The notes under the pieces: generated by a model
The model's database searches: none
What the model was told of the DNA's origin: nothing
What the model saw: the letters and a program-made list of their open reading frames with translations, nothing else
Assembly (NCBI GenBank): GCA_001683825.1
Contig: LXTR01000048.1
Location: 62,001-126,000 of the forward strand
Length of the DNA: 64,000 nucleotides
Direction of reading: 5' to 3'
Source: Flavobacteriaceae bacterium CP2B
Lineage (GTDB): Bacteria; Bacteroidota; Bacteroidia; Flavobacteriales; Flavobacteriaceae
Program-made: the position numbers and the translations under genes
Part shown: positions 1 to 9,854 of the stretch, in pieces
Numbering within the stretch: the stretch's first letter is position 1
Layout: each line of letters starts with the position of its first letter

Positions 1-1
1 C

Positions 2-241
2 AATGTGGAACTTCGCCCCAAGGGCATCATCGTCCGGTTCCGTTCCCTGCTGGAGACCTTTGCCCTGGTGATCCCCTATCACAAATTGAGTATTTACAAA
101 GGGCAGGCCGCTGTCCACTCCCTGTACACAGCACATCATTTTATCAAGGTGCGCACCGATACCGAGGCAATCCGGAAGTTTTTCAGGAAAATGATGGATT
201 ATAAAGCAGACAACGCCCCAACTTCTATAGAAGACCTATGA
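2..241 (+). CDS. C-terminal end of an unidentified protein (cut by window edge)
   Basis: The frame is open from the first complete codon (base 2) to TGA at 239-241, so only about 79 C-terminal residues are visible and the real start lies outside the window. The GTG at base 5 is not a credible start. The peptide is basic, mixes hydrophobic and polar residues, has no membrane segment and ends in an acidic SIEDL tail. I do not recognise the family. The stop overlaps the ATG of the next gene (ATGA at 238-241), so the two are probably translationally coupled and co-transcribed. Confidence 0.6.
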   Translation, partial: NVELRPKGIIVRFRSLLETFALVIPYHKLSIYKGQAAVHSLYTAHHFIKVRTDTEAIRKFFRKMMDYKADNAPTSIEDL

Positions 242-1686
242 AAATCCTCCTTACCGGAGCCAATGGATATATTGGGATGCGCCTCCTGCCCCAATTGCTC
301 GAACAGGGGCACGAGCTGGTGTGCGCCGTCCGCGACGAAAATCGCCTGTCGGTTGATGACGAAACAAGGGGACAACTGCAAATCGTGGAAATAGACTTTC
401 TGCAGGAACCCCAGCCTGGCCGGTTACCCAAAGACATAGCGGTAGCCTATTACCTGATCCATTCCATGAGTTCGTCTACCACTGACTTTGATGAAAAAGA
501 AGCCCGGTCCGCGCGTAATTTCAATGCCTATATGGCCGACACCAACGTGGAGCAGGTAATATACCTCAGTGGCATCGTAAACGAAGAAAAACTCTCCAAG
601 CACCTGCGTTCCAGGAAAAATGTGGAAGACATCCTCTATGAAGGCCCCTATAGCCTTACGGTACTCCGCGCCGGGATTATCGTGGGCTCGGGCAGTTCCT
701 CCTTTGAGATTATTCGCGACCTGTGCGAAAAGCTCCCGATAATGGTTACCCCCAAATGGGTGCTTACCAAAACCCAGCCCATTGCCATACGGGATGTGAT
801 CGCGTTCCTGACCGGGGTCATCGGGAAAAAAGAAACCTATGGCCAGTCTTTTGACATCGGGGGCCCCGATGTGCTGACCTACAAGGAGATGCTCCAAAAA
901 TACGCCAGGGTGCGCGGGTTTAAAAACTGGATCATCACGGTACCCGTAATGACCCCCAAACTATCATCTTATTGGCTGTATTTTGTGACCTCCACATCCT
1001 TTAAGCTGGCCATAAACCTGGTAGACAGCATGAAAATGGAGGTAGTGGCCCGTGACAACCGCCTGCAGCAACTCCTGGGGATACAGACGCATACCTATGA
1101 GGAAGCCATCGATATGGCGTTCAAAAAAATTGAACAGAACCTGGTGGTCAGCAGCTGGAAGGACAGCATGGTGAGCGGGCGCATGCAAAAAGACCTGGAG
1201 AAGTATATCCAGGTACCCAAATACGGGGTACTGACCGACAAGAAGATGATGAAGGTAGCCAACCATGAGGCGGTGCTCCGCAATATCTGGAGCATTGGAG
1301 GGGAAAGGGGGTGGTATTACGGCAACTGGCTGTGGAGGATCCGTGGGTTCATCGACAAGTTAAGCGGGGGGGTTGGCCTTCGCAGGGGGCGTACGCATCC
1401 CGATAAGATCTACCCGGGCGACTCCCTGGATTTCTGGAGGGTTTTGTTGGCCGACCAGGAACGGAAACGCCTGCTCCTTTTTGCGGAAATGCGCTTGCCC
1501 GGGGAGGCCTGGCTGGAATTTAAACTGGATGAGGACAACATCCTCTGCCAGACGGCCACCTTCAGGCCCAAAGGGTTGCGGGGTCGCCTTTACTGGTATT
1601 GCATGCTCCCCTTCCATTACTTTATTTTCGGTGGTATGATCCGCCGTATTGCCACCTCAATCCCGAAGGCCAGCCAAAATGCGTAA
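238..1686 (+). CDS. SDR-type NAD(P)-binding protein with C-terminal DUF2867 domain
   Basis: 482 residues. Residues 6-13 (TGANGYIG) form the GxxGxxG dinucleotide-binding loop of atypical/extended short-chain dehydrogenases related to NmrA-like epimerases. The first 300 residues have that fold. The last 140 residues, rich in Trp, Tyr and Arg and containing the HPDKIYPGD and FRPKGLRGRLYW stretches, match the DUF2867 module that often follows such a domain in Bacteroidota. Substrate and reaction are unknown. The protein appears cytoplasmic: no signal peptide, and only the extreme C-terminus is hydrophobic. The start overlaps the preceding stop by four bases, and the transporter start lies inside the 3' end of this gene, so a three-gene operon is likely. 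Confidence 0.85.
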   Translation: MKILLTGANGYIGMRLLPQLLEQGHELVCAVRDENRLSVDDETRGQLQIVEIDFLQEPQPGRLPKDIAVAYYLIHSMSSSTTDFDEKEARSARNFNAYMADTNVEQVIYLSGIVNEEKLSKHLRSRKNVEDILYEGPYSLTVLRAGIIVGSGSSSFEIIRDLCEKLPIMVTPKWVLTKTQPIAIRDVIAFLTGVIGKKETYGQSFDIGGPDVLTYKEMLQKYARVRGFKNWIITVPVMTPKLSSYWLYFVTSTSFKLAINLVDSMKMEVVARDNRLQQLLGIQTHTYEEAIDMAFKKIEQNLVVSSWKDSMVSGRMQKDLEKYIQVPKYGVLTDKKMMKVANHEAVLRNIWSIGGERGWYYGNWLWRIRGFIDKLSGGVGLRRGRTHPDKIYPGDSLDFWRVLLADQERKRLLLFAEMRLPGEAWLEFKLDEDNILCQTATFRPKGLRGRLYWYCMLPFHYFIFGGMIRRIATSIPKASQNA

Positions 1687-3178
1687 ACAACTGCGTGAAA
1701 ACACCTTGCTCTCCGTCTCCGCAGGGATCATCCTGCTCTTGTCCCTTTGCGTTTTTTTCGCCACGGATACCAGCTACCTGGCCATTGAAGCGACGTCACT
1801 CTGGGTGCGAAACCACTTTGGGTATTTCTACCTCTACCTGGGGCTTGGGTGCGTACTCCTGCTATTGGTACTGGCATTCTCGCCCCTGGGCAGCATCCGC
1901 CTGGGAAGCGGTTTGCGACCCGAACATTCGCTCTGGTCATGGACGGCCATGCTCTACAGTGCGGGTATGGGTGCCGGCATATTGTTGCGCGCGGTACAGG
2001 AACCCGTTTTCATGCAGCAACACCCCCCTTATCCCAGCCCACTGGAACCCGAGGTGCTGGCATTGGAGTTTACTTTCTATCAGTGGGGGTTCACCGCCTG
2101 GGCCTTTTACGGGCTTTTCGCCATGGTGATCGGATATGCCCTTTTTGTCGGTAAGAGAAAAGTGCGGGTCAGCGCAGCCATAGAAAACAGCATCCCCAAT
2201 AAGCTGGCGCGCAACGGGATAGATATCATGACCATCATTACCACCGTCTTCGGGCTTATTGCGGCCATAGGCCTGGGCACCGCGCAGATCCATGGCGGGA
2301 TCAACCACCTCAGTGGTTCTACCCAGGGGTTGTGGCTCTCCCTGCTCCTGGCCTGCTGTATTTCGGGGGTGGCCTTCTACTCTGTCTGGAAGGGTGTCAA
2401 CCGGGGGATAAAGGTCCTTTCCCGCTATAATATCCTCCTGACCCTTTTCCTGCTGGCCTATATCTTTATTTGGGGGGATATGGGGTTGATTTTCCGGAAT
2501 TTCGCCTCAGCACTGTTCCAGTACCTGGTTGATTTCATCCCCCTGAGCCTTGCCCATGGCGCCTATGACCCGGGGATTGACTTCCTTACCGACTGGACTT
2601 TTTACTACTGGGCGTTCTGGCTTGCCTGGGCCCCTTTTACCGGGATTTTCATTGCACGTATCTCGAAAGGCAGGACCCTCCGGCAATTATTGCTGGGCGT
2701 GTTGATCATCCCATCCCTGGGCACATTTTTCTGGTTTTCCGTGTTTGGGAGCACCGCTTTTGACCTCATCGAGGCCTGGGGTGGCTACCAGGGCGAATTT
2801 GACAATGTCTTTACCTCCCTCTTCCTGTTTTTAGAGCAATTCCCCCTGGCCGGGCTGTTGAGTGGCCTGAGCCTGCTGCTGCTGATTGGCTTCCTGGTGA
2901 CCTCGGTAGATTCTGCGGTGTACGTCCTTAGCATGTTCACAGACGGGGGAAAGAAAAACCCCGGCAAAAGGCACCGGCTGATGTGGTCGGTCTTTATATT
3001 ACTGGCCACCCTGGCCCTTCTCGTATTGGGCAATGCAAAACCTGAGATGGATGTGCTGGTAGCCGCCCAAAAGTTGCTGATCGTTACTTCCCTTCCCTTT
3101 TCCTTCTTTATGGTGGTGATGACCCTGATCTTCCTGAAAGACAGCATCAGGAGGCTGCTCAGGGAAAAAGGGAAATAA
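1679..3178 (+). CDS. BCCT-family transporter (betaine/choline/carnitine type)
   Basis: About 499 residues with roughly twelve hydrophobic segments. The family signature in the central helices is clear: DWTFYYWAFWLAWAPF followed by TGIFIARISKGRT, then SVDSAVYVLSMFTDGG. BCCT carriers import quaternary ammonium or related osmolytes with sodium or protons. I chose ATG 1679 rather than an in-frame ATG 30 bases upstream: it gives the short basic N-terminus expected and overlaps the previous stop by eight bases. In the helix that usually reads GMGxGxxFWxxxEP this protein has GMGAGILLRAVQEP, with Leu-Arg where the Trp region is expected, so the substrate may not be glycine betaine. It converges with ctlX, 24 bases away. 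Confidence 0.9.
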   Translation: MRKQLRENTLLSVSAGIILLLSLCVFFATDTSYLAIEATSLWVRNHFGYFYLYLGLGCVLLLLVLAFSPLGSIRLGSGLRPEHSLWSWTAMLYSAGMGAGILLRAVQEPVFMQQHPPYPSPLEPEVLALEFTFYQWGFTAWAFYGLFAMVIGYALFVGKRKVRVSAAIENSIPNKLARNGIDIMTIITTVFGLIAAIGLGTAQIHGGINHLSGSTQGLWLSLLLACCISGVAFYSVWKGVNRGIKVLSRYNILLTLFLLAYIFIWGDMGLIFRNFASALFQYLVDFIPLSLAHGAYDPGIDFLTDWTFYYWAFWLAWAPFTGIFIARISKGRTLRQLLLGVLIIPSLGTFFWFSVFGSTAFDLIEAWGGYQGEFDNVFTSLFLFLEQFPLAGLLSGLSLLLLIGFLVTSVDSAVYVLSMFTDGGKKNPGKRHRLMWSVFILLATLALLVLGNAKPEMDVLVAAQKLLIVTSLPFSFFMVVMTLIFLKDSIRRLLREKGK

Positions 3179-3202
3179 TACAAACAGGCCTTGGCCCGGA
3201 TG

Positions 3203-4144
3203 TTACGACTTCTTGGGAAGGAATATTTCAGCCATCATGCATCGGGCACTGCCCCCGCCACAGGTTTCTATGGTCTCCAGGGAACTATGCACAATCTCAC
3301 TGTGTTTTTCAATGGCTTTAATCTGCTCGGGGCGGAGACTGTTAAAGGCCGATGAACTCATCACCATGAGGCGTTTGCCACCTATTCCCGCTACCTGCAG
3401 CATATTCCCCGCGAATTGGTGTAATTGCGGTTCGGTAATGGCAATGATCTCTTTCCCGCTGCGCTTAAGATGGTCCACGACGTTCTTGCGCTCCTTTTTG
3501 TCATCTATCGCATCCAGGCAAATCACCGCCTGTGTTTCGCCCAGGCACATCACGACATTGGTATGGTAGATGGGTTTGCGTTCCCCGTCTACAGACTGGT
3601 AGGCCGTAAAGATCACCGGGGTGAATTCAAAGTCTTCACAAAATTCAATAAACAGGCCCTCATCCGCCCGGTCAGACAGGGAGCAATACGCGATCTTGTT
3701 AACCCGGTCCATCAGGATGCTCCCGGTGCCTTCGAGGAACAACCCGTCTGCCTCGGCCGCGGTGTAGTCCATCACGGTCGAAATTTCAAAGCCTTCGGCT
3801 TCCAGGGTCTCCAGGATATCTTCCCGTCTTTCCTTACGCCGGTTTTCCGCAAACATGGGGTAAAGGGCCACGGTCCCATCGGCATGAAAAGAATTCCAGT
3901 TGTTGGGGAATATAGAATCCGGGGTGTCCTGTTCCAGGGAATCCTCCACCACGATCACCTGTACCCCATGGCTGCGCAGCACGGCTACAAATGTGTCAAA
4001 CTCCTGTTGCGCCCTTTGGTTGATACTGTTTTCCCTGAGGTCCAGATCTTCCTGAAAATAGTTGTTTACGGCGGTTTGCTCGTTCATACGGAAACTTACC
4101 GGCCGTACCATTAAAATGGTATTCGTAATCTGCTTCATGCTCAT
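3203..4144 (-). CDS. ctlX: CtlX-type citrulline utilisation hydrolase (guanidino-group-modifying superfamily)
   Basis: 313 residues. Family marks: an N-terminal VRPVSFRMNEQTAVNNYFQ block, DSIFPNNWNSFH, FLEGTGSILMD, and near the C-terminus CGGGSARCMMAE, which holds the nucleophilic Cys (about residue 302) of the pentein fold shared with arginine deiminases and amidinotransferases. CtlX is linked to use of citrulline in Francisella; by homology this enzyme should act on citrulline or a related ureido/guanidino compound, probably in the cytoplasm. A second pentein-fold enzyme lies upstream on the same strand, 102 bases away, and a -7 box sits in that gap, so ctlX can be transcribed alone. A start two codons later (MKQIT) is equally possible. 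Confidence 0.82.
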   Translation of the reverse strand: MSMKQITNTILMVRPVSFRMNEQTAVNNYFQEDLDLRENSINQRAQQEFDTFVAVLRSHGVQVIVVEDSLEQDTPDSIFPNNWNSFHADGTVALYPMFAENRRKERREDILETLEAEGFEISTVMDYTAAEADGLFLEGTGSILMDRVNKIAYCSLSDRADEGLFIEFCEDFEFTPVIFTAYQSVDGERKPIYHTNVVMCLGETQAVICLDAIDDKKERKNVVDHLKRSGKEIIAITEPQLHQFAGNMLQVAGIGGKRLMVMSSSAFNSLRPEQIKAIEKHSEIVHSSLETIETCGGGSARCMMAEIFLPKKS

Positions 4145-4170
4145 CTGATTTGCTGCAAAAAATTGGCCCT

Positions 4171-4178
4171 CAAAGGTA
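4171..4178 (-). promoter_or_regulatory. -7 box TACCTTTG of a promoter for ctlX
   Basis: On the minus strand the bases read TACCTTTG, an exact match to the Bacteroidota -7 consensus TAnnTTTG, 26 bases before the ctlX ATG. No clear TTTG lies at the usual upstream distance, so the promoter is only half supported. Confidence 0.45.
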
Positions 4179-4246
4179 GTGTTTTTGGGGGGTGGTACAG
4201 AACGGTTTCCCTAAAAAAATGCGGTGGCCAGACCCTAACGGTGCCC

Positions 4247-5161
4247 TTAACCCCTGATGAGGGGAAGGGTACTGCACCGCAACAATCCCTCTTGCTTGGC
4301 AATCTCGGCATAGGGCACTTCCTCTACGGTAAAACCCTGGTCGCGGAGCCATTGGTTAAGCCTGGTAAAATGCTTTTCGGAGACCACTACCCGGGGTGAA
4401 ATGGAAAAAACGTTGCTGTACATCATGTACATCTCCTCTTTGGTAATCTCAAAGATGTTCTCCTTCCCAAAATAATCTACCAGCCACTGGTATTCTTCCG
4501 CTACCAGGAATCCGTTTTTATGCAGGATGGCCTTGTCTCTCCCGACCGGCTGAAAACAACAATCGAGGTGCAGGGCATTCTCTTTGGCATCCGTATTGGA
4601 TTTGCGCAATTCAAAGGCTTTTACCTTGCGTTCCGGGAATTGCTTTTGCAGGTATTCTACGGCCGCCTTGTTGGTACGGGCCGTTATATAGTCTGGGTAA
4701 TCAGCAGCGGTATAGGTCCCCACGAAAATATAATCGTTCCAGGGCATTACATCGCCCCCTTCCACGTGTACTTCGGGGGGGGGGGTAAGGATGTTCCCGG
4801 GAGGGATGGCGTCGAGAACGTGCAGGATGGCCTCCACTTCTTTCTCCCGGTCGGGCAGGATGTTGGCCTTTATAAGCTTGTCGCCGATGACAAAGGCGAT
4901 ATCCCTCGAAAAAATCTGGTTGCAATCCTCCAGGACCTCGGGGCGGTACACCTTCACCCCGTGCTTTCTCAAGACCTTTTCAAAGGCATCCATTTCCTGC
5001 ACCATATCAGCTTCCTTCGGATAGGTACCCGCCAGGATATGTTCCAGGGATTTGGGGTCATAGGCCTGTTCCGGTTTTGGCACAGGCCCACAGCTTTCGG
5101 CCGTACCCAGTAACACCGCCTTCAGAGGGGAGGTCTCATCTTGGATATTCAAATGCAGCAT
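4247..5161 (-). CDS. Arginine deiminase/dimethylarginine dimethylaminohydrolase-like enzyme
   Basis: 304 residues of the guanidino-group-modifying (pentein) superfamily. Visible catalytic blocks are IFSRDIAFVI (about residue 108 on), HVEGGDVM (substrate-binding Glu/Asp), HLDCCFQPVGRD (catalytic His) and the terminal LLRCSTLPLIRG with the nucleophilic Cys at residue 296. The expected chemistry is hydrolysis of a guanidinium group, on arginine, methylarginine or a peptide-free analogue; the exact substrate cannot be read. The gene starts 18 bases after the gltA stop, so it may be transcribed with citrate synthase. The codons before EVHVEGGD contain an uninterrupted run of 11 C (11 G on the plus strand, 4775-4785), coding Thr-Pro-Pro-Pro, a potential slippage site. 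Confidence 0.82.
   Translation of the reverse strand: MLHLNIQDETSPLKAVLLGTAESCGPVPKPEQAYDPKSLEHILAGTYPKEADMVQEMDAFEKVLRKHGVKVYRPEVLEDCNQIFSRDIAFVIGDKLIKANILPDREKEVEAILHVLDAIPPGNILTPPPEVHVEGGDVMPWNDYIFVGTYTAADYPDYITARTNKAAVEYLQKQFPERKVKAFELRKSNTDAKENALHLDCCFQPVGRDKAILHKNGFLVAEEYQWLVDYFGKENIFEITKEEMYMMYSNVFSISPRVVVSEKHFTRLNQWLRDQGFTVEEVPYAEIAKQEGLLRCSTLPLIRG
4775..4785. repeat. Homopolymer tract, 11 G (plus strand)
   Basis: Eleven consecutive G on the plus strand, read as C on the coding strand of the deiminase-like gene. Loss or gain of one base would truncate that protein before its EGGD active-site motif. It is the longest single-base G/C run I noticed in the window. Confidence 0.95.
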
Positions 5162-5179
5162 GGGGGCAGGGTCAGAGGG

Positions 5180-6466
5180 TTATCCGCGATTTTCCAGGGG
5201 AACAAAAGGCCGTTGGTTCTCACCGATATAGATTTGTCTTGGTCGCCCTATTGGTTCGCCCCTGAGGCGCATTTCCCTCCATTGGGCGATCCAACCGGGC
5301 AACCGGCCCAGGGCGAACATCACGGTAAACATTTCCGTGGGGATGCCCAGTGCCCGGTAGATGATCCCGGAATAGAAATCCACGTTGGGGTATAATTTTC
5401 GGTCTACGAAATAAGGGTCTTCCAGGGCCTCTTTTTCCAGGCCTTTGGCGACTTCCAGGATAGGGTCTTCTATCCCCAGGTCACCCAGCACCTCGTCCGC
5501 GGCTTTTTTAATGATCCTGGCACGCGGGTCGAAATTCTTGTACACCCGGTGTCCGAATCCCATCAGGCGGAAAGGATCGTCCTTATCTTTGGCCTTCGCC
5601 ATATATTTGGCCGTATCGCCCCCATCCGCATCAATGGCTTCGAGCATTTCAAGCACGGCCTGGTTGGCCCCTCCGTGGAGTGGTCCCCACAGGGCCGATA
5701 TCCCGGCAGAGAGGGAAGCGAACAAACCGGCATGCGAAGAACCCACGATCCGCACCGTAGAAGTAGAGCAGTTTTGCTCATGGTCTGCGTGCAGGATAAG
5801 CAACTTGTCCAGGGCTTCTATACGCACCGGGTTTCTTTTGTATTCTTCATTGGGCCTTTTGAACATCATTTTATGGATGTTCTCCACATAGCCCAGGGCA
5901 TTGTCCCCATAATCAAGCGGAAGGCCTTTCTTCTTCCGCAGGGTCCAGGCTACCAGGACGGGGAACTTTGCCAGGATACGCACAATGGCGTGGTACATGT
6001 CTTTTTCTGAAGTGACATTGACCGAGGACGGGTTGAAGGCGATCAGGGCGCTGGTCAGTGACGAAAGCACCCCCATCGGATGGGCCGATTTGGGGAAACC
6101 ATCCAGGATCTTCTTCATCTCTTCGTCTACATGGCTTTCCGCCTTGATATCCATATGGAATTTTGCAAGCTTCTCCTTGTTGGGAAGTTCCCCGAAGATC
6201 AACAGGTAGGCAACCTCCAGGAAATCGGCCTTTTCGGCCAATTCTTCAATGGTATACCCCCGGTACCGCAGGATCCCCTTTTCCCCATCCAGGAAGGTGA
6301 TGGCACTTTCACAAGAACCCGTATTCTTGAAACCCGGATCCAGGGTGACCATGCCGGTAGATGCCCGCAACGTTTTTATGTCGATGCCCAGTTCATTTTC
6401 CGTTCCTTTTACGACAGGGAATTCATATTTCTTTCCTTGATATTCCAGAGTAGCTTTGTCAGACAT
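5180..6466 (-). CDS. gltA: Citrate synthase
   Basis: 428 residues, the length of the large hexameric (type II) bacterial enzyme. It condenses oxaloacetate and acetyl-CoA to citrate at the entry of the TCA cycle. The two catalytic His blocks are HADHEQNCSTSTVR followed by LWGPLHGGANQAV, and MGFGHRVYKNFDPRA; the C-terminal MFTVMFALGRLPGWIAQW block is also present. Residues 1-60 form the small beta-rich domain typical of type II enzymes. Gene order carA-eno-gltA next to the ribosomal cluster is usual in flavobacteria. The deiminase-like gene follows after 18 bases. An AT-rich candidate promoter precedes it. Confidence 0.97.
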   Translation of the reverse strand: MSDKATLEYQGKKYEFPVVKGTENELGIDIKTLRASTGMVTLDPGFKNTGSCESAITFLDGEKGILRYRGYTIEELAEKADFLEVAYLLIFGELPNKEKLAKFHMDIKAESHVDEEMKKILDGFPKSAHPMGVLSSLTSALIAFNPSSVNVTSEKDMYHAIVRILAKFPVLVAWTLRKKKGLPLDYGDNALGYVENIHKMMFKRPNEEYKRNPVRIEALDKLLILHADHEQNCSTSTVRIVGSSHAGLFASLSAGISALWGPLHGGANQAVLEMLEAIDADGGDTAKYMAKAKDKDDPFRLMGFGHRVYKNFDPRARIIKKAADEVLGDLGIEDPILEVAKGLEKEALEDPYFVDRKLYPNVDFYSGIIYRALGIPTEMFTVMFALGRLPGWIAQWREMRLRGEPIGRPRQIYIGENQRPFVPLENRG

Positions 6467-6498
6467 ATACGTATTTTAGATATTTTTTTAAGAATCCC

Positions 6499-6530
6499 TA
6501 AATTTAAGAAAAAACGGTGCATCTTAACAA
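6499..6530 (-). promoter_or_regulatory. Candidate gltA promoter (TTG, 21 bases, TAAATTTA)
   Basis: On the minus strand TTG (6530-6528) is followed after 21 bases by TAAATTTA (6506-6499), one mismatch from TAnnTTTG. The box ends 32 bases before the gltA ATG. Confidence 0.4.
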
Positions 6531-6567
6531 TCCCGGATTCCATTTAAGGGATTATTAACATAGGCTT

Positions 6568-8112
6568 TCAGGAGCCGGCAATGGCATAGAGTTTGGTATA
6601 ATATTCGTCTACAGACTTTTGCCAGGTAAAGCGCAATGCCCGGGCATTGGACTGGATTTTCTTCCAGGCTTTTTGGTCATTGAAATACAGGTCCAGGGCT
6701 TCCTGGAATACCGATAGCATTTGGCTGATTTTCTCGTCATAGCTGTCCCCGCCAAAGGTAAAACCAGTGACTTTGTGGGTTACGGTGTCCCTGAGGCCCC
6801 CGGTGTGGTGTACCAGGCAGGGCGTCCCGTTTCGCATGGCCAGCATCTGGCTGATCCCGCAAGGCTCAAACAGGCTGGGCATGAAATAGAGGTCGGTCTC
6901 CAGGTAAAGGGAGTCTATGACCTCTTCCGACTGCCCGTTGGTAAAGACGAAGTTGGGGTGGTCAAAACTGATCTCACGGAAAAGTTGTTCGTAATCCGGC
7001 GCACCGGTACCCAGCAAGATAAAGATGCCATTGACCTTCTCAAGGCGCTTCAGGATTTCAATAAAGGCGTCGGGGCTGCGTTTAAAGAAATAAAACTTTT
7101 GCTCGGTTAACCGGGCTACGCTCGAACAAATGATCTCCGGTGGGTGGTGTAACCACTTCACTACCTTTTCCCCGGTATGCGCCAAAAATTCGGCTTTGTA
7201 TTTTTTGGATTCCTCCTGCAACCATTTGAAGATGGCGCCCAGGGTATCTATAAACAAGGTGTCACCGCTTGCCTGGCGGATGTTTTCATAATTGGCCCCG
7301 TTCAATATCCCAAACAAACGCCCTTCGTGATAGGCCTGCTGAAGGTCTGTCTCCAAAGACTCTCCCCCTATGAATTCGGGCGGAGCGCTCGGCCGCATGA
7401 TATCTTCCATATAGGAAGGGGATACCGTATGCACGGCATCGGAGAGCCGTATCCCCACCGCCATCAGGTTAACACAGTCCTCATAGCGGTAATCCAAAAG
7501 CCGGAATCTTTTGTAGGGCACATTGGGAAACCAGTTGCTGAGGGAAGAATAGTTATTCTCGAACGGGCGGATTCCCTGTATGGCAAGGTTGTGGATGGTA
7601 TACACCATCCGAAGTTTTTTGAGGGTGCGGTAGCCGGGGTGGAATTCCCTCAGGAAAAGCAGCATACTGCTGTGCCAGTCGTGGAGGTGGACGATATCCA
7701 ACCCCCCGAAGGCGCCTTTTTTTATCGCTTCGGCCACCGCGGTGCAAAAGATGAAAAACTTGATAGCATCCGTATAAAAAGGCTCCGTCGGATCGTTGTG
7801 GTAGATATGGGCGATATCGCCCTGCCGGATTTCCGGGTGGTGTATCACGTAATGTGCGAGGTGGGGAAAATTCTTCTTGGGAGGTACCTCAAAGAGCTCC
7901 GCCATATACGTGGTTCCCCGCAACTGGAAATGCAGGGTACTGATCATGGAACCCTTTTGATGGAGGCGTGCGTAGGAAGGGGTGACCACATGTACTTTGT
8001 CTCCCCGGGCCACAATTTGCCGGGGTACGTCCCGGACGACATCGCCCATTCCGCCGGCCTTGCATTCCGGGATGCCGTCGTTTTCTGCAGCCACAAAAAG
8101 AAAGGTCTTCAT
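6568..8112 (-). CDS. glgA: Glycogen/starch synthase-like glycosyltransferase
   Basis: 514 residues with the two-domain GT-B layout of family GT5. The N-terminal donor loop reads KAGGMGDVVRDVP (residues 18-30; usual form KxGGLADV). The C-terminal domain carries ARLTEQKFYFF and the nucleotide-sugar site PSLFEPCGISQMLAM with the conserved E-x7 spacing, then HHTGGLRDTV. The expected reaction is alpha-1,4-glucan chain elongation from ADP- or UDP-glucose in the cytoplasm. No other glycogen gene (glgB, glgC) is in the window, so the pathway role is inferred from the protein alone. The start at MKTFLFVAAEN fits the family. A promoter-like motif lies 38-68 bases upstream. Confidence 0.85.
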   Translation of the reverse strand: MKTFLFVAAENDGIPECKAGGMGDVVRDVPRQIVARGDKVHVVTPSYARLHQKGSMISTLHFQLRGTTYMAELFEVPPKKNFPHLAHYVIHHPEIRQGDIAHIYHNDPTEPFYTDAIKFFIFCTAVAEAIKKGAFGGLDIVHLHDWHSSMLLFLREFHPGYRTLKKLRMVYTIHNLAIQGIRPFENNYSSLSNWFPNVPYKRFRLLDYRYEDCVNLMAVGIRLSDAVHTVSPSYMEDIMRPSAPPEFIGGESLETDLQQAYHEGRLFGILNGANYENIRQASGDTLFIDTLGAIFKWLQEESKKYKAEFLAHTGEKVVKWLHHPPEIICSSVARLTEQKFYFFKRSPDAFIEILKRLEKVNGIFILLGTGAPDYEQLFREISFDHPNFVFTNGQSEEVIDSLYLETDLYFMPSLFEPCGISQMLAMRNGTPCLVHHTGGLRDTVTHKVTGFTFGGDSYDEKISQMLSVFQEALDLYFNDQKAWKKIQSNARALRFTWQKSVDEYYTKLYAIAGS

Positions 8113-8149
8113 TCTAGGGACGCTTTAAATTACCATGAGGGAGTTACAA

Positions 8150-8180
8150 GAAAGGTAAAGCGAATTTTTCATTGGGCCAA
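8150..8180 (-). promoter_or_regulatory. Candidate promoter for the glycogen synthase-like gene
   Basis: Minus strand TTG (8180-8178), 20-base spacer, then TACCTTTC (8157-8150), one mismatch from TAnnTTTG. It lies between the eno terminator and the gene it would serve, so it would restart transcription after eno. Confidence 0.45.
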
Positions 8181-8245
8181 CGGTTATCGCCATTTTCACA
8201 GGCTCCATCCCCGGGATTCCAATCTTGTGGAGACCGCCGGAAAAT

Positions 8246-8274
8246 AAAAAACCCCCGGCATCGGCCAGGGGTTT
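8246..8274 (-). terminator. Intrinsic terminator after eno
   Basis: On the minus strand AAACCCC and GGGGTTT arms (8274-8268 and 8255-8249) enclose an inner GGC-CGAT-GCC hairpin, giving an almost continuous stem of about eleven pairs with a tetraloop, followed by a run of T. It begins 12 bases after the eno stop. Confidence 0.9.
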
Positions 8275-8285
8275 GTGCTATGGGG

Positions 8286-9590
<1,305 letters not shown>

Positions 9591-9612
9591 TTATTGGGTT
9601 GTTAGATCAGCA

Positions 9613-9620
9613 CAAATATA
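9613..9620 (-). promoter_or_regulatory. -7 box TATATTTG upstream of eno
   Basis: Exact match to TAnnTTTG on the minus strand, 34 bases before the eno ATG. The nearest TTG upstream is 25 bases away (9648-9646), longer than the usual spacer, so the -33 element is uncertain. Confidence 0.5.
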
Positions 9621-9733
9621 CAAAAGCAGGGCGTTAGCACCGTATCAATCCCTCCTTATTAGGGGCTAAAATAACAATTCTTTAAAGTGGTGTTGCATAA
9701 AGCGGGGAGCCGTCATGTCGGTCGCTTGCCGCT

Positions 9734-9751
9734 CATGGGCCATTGCCCATG
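9734..9751. repeat. Perfect 7-bp inverted repeat with 4-base loop
   Basis: CATGGGC, loop CATT, GCCCATG. It has no adjacent T run on either strand, so it is not a standard terminator. Confidence 0.8.
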
Positions 9752-9854
9752 CATTCCAAAAGGACAGGGCGGTTGGACGAAAGGGGGAGGAGCCAAGGCA
9801 GCCTGCTGTCTTTCCCGGGTGAAGTGGCCCAACAACACCCTGGCAGGGCTTCTT

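Noticed and set aside
9770-9850. Segment on the minus strand slightly like the SRP RNA tip (CCGGGAAAGACAGCAGG)
   Set aside because: The conserved GGAA loop and AGCAG bulge are not present in the right order.
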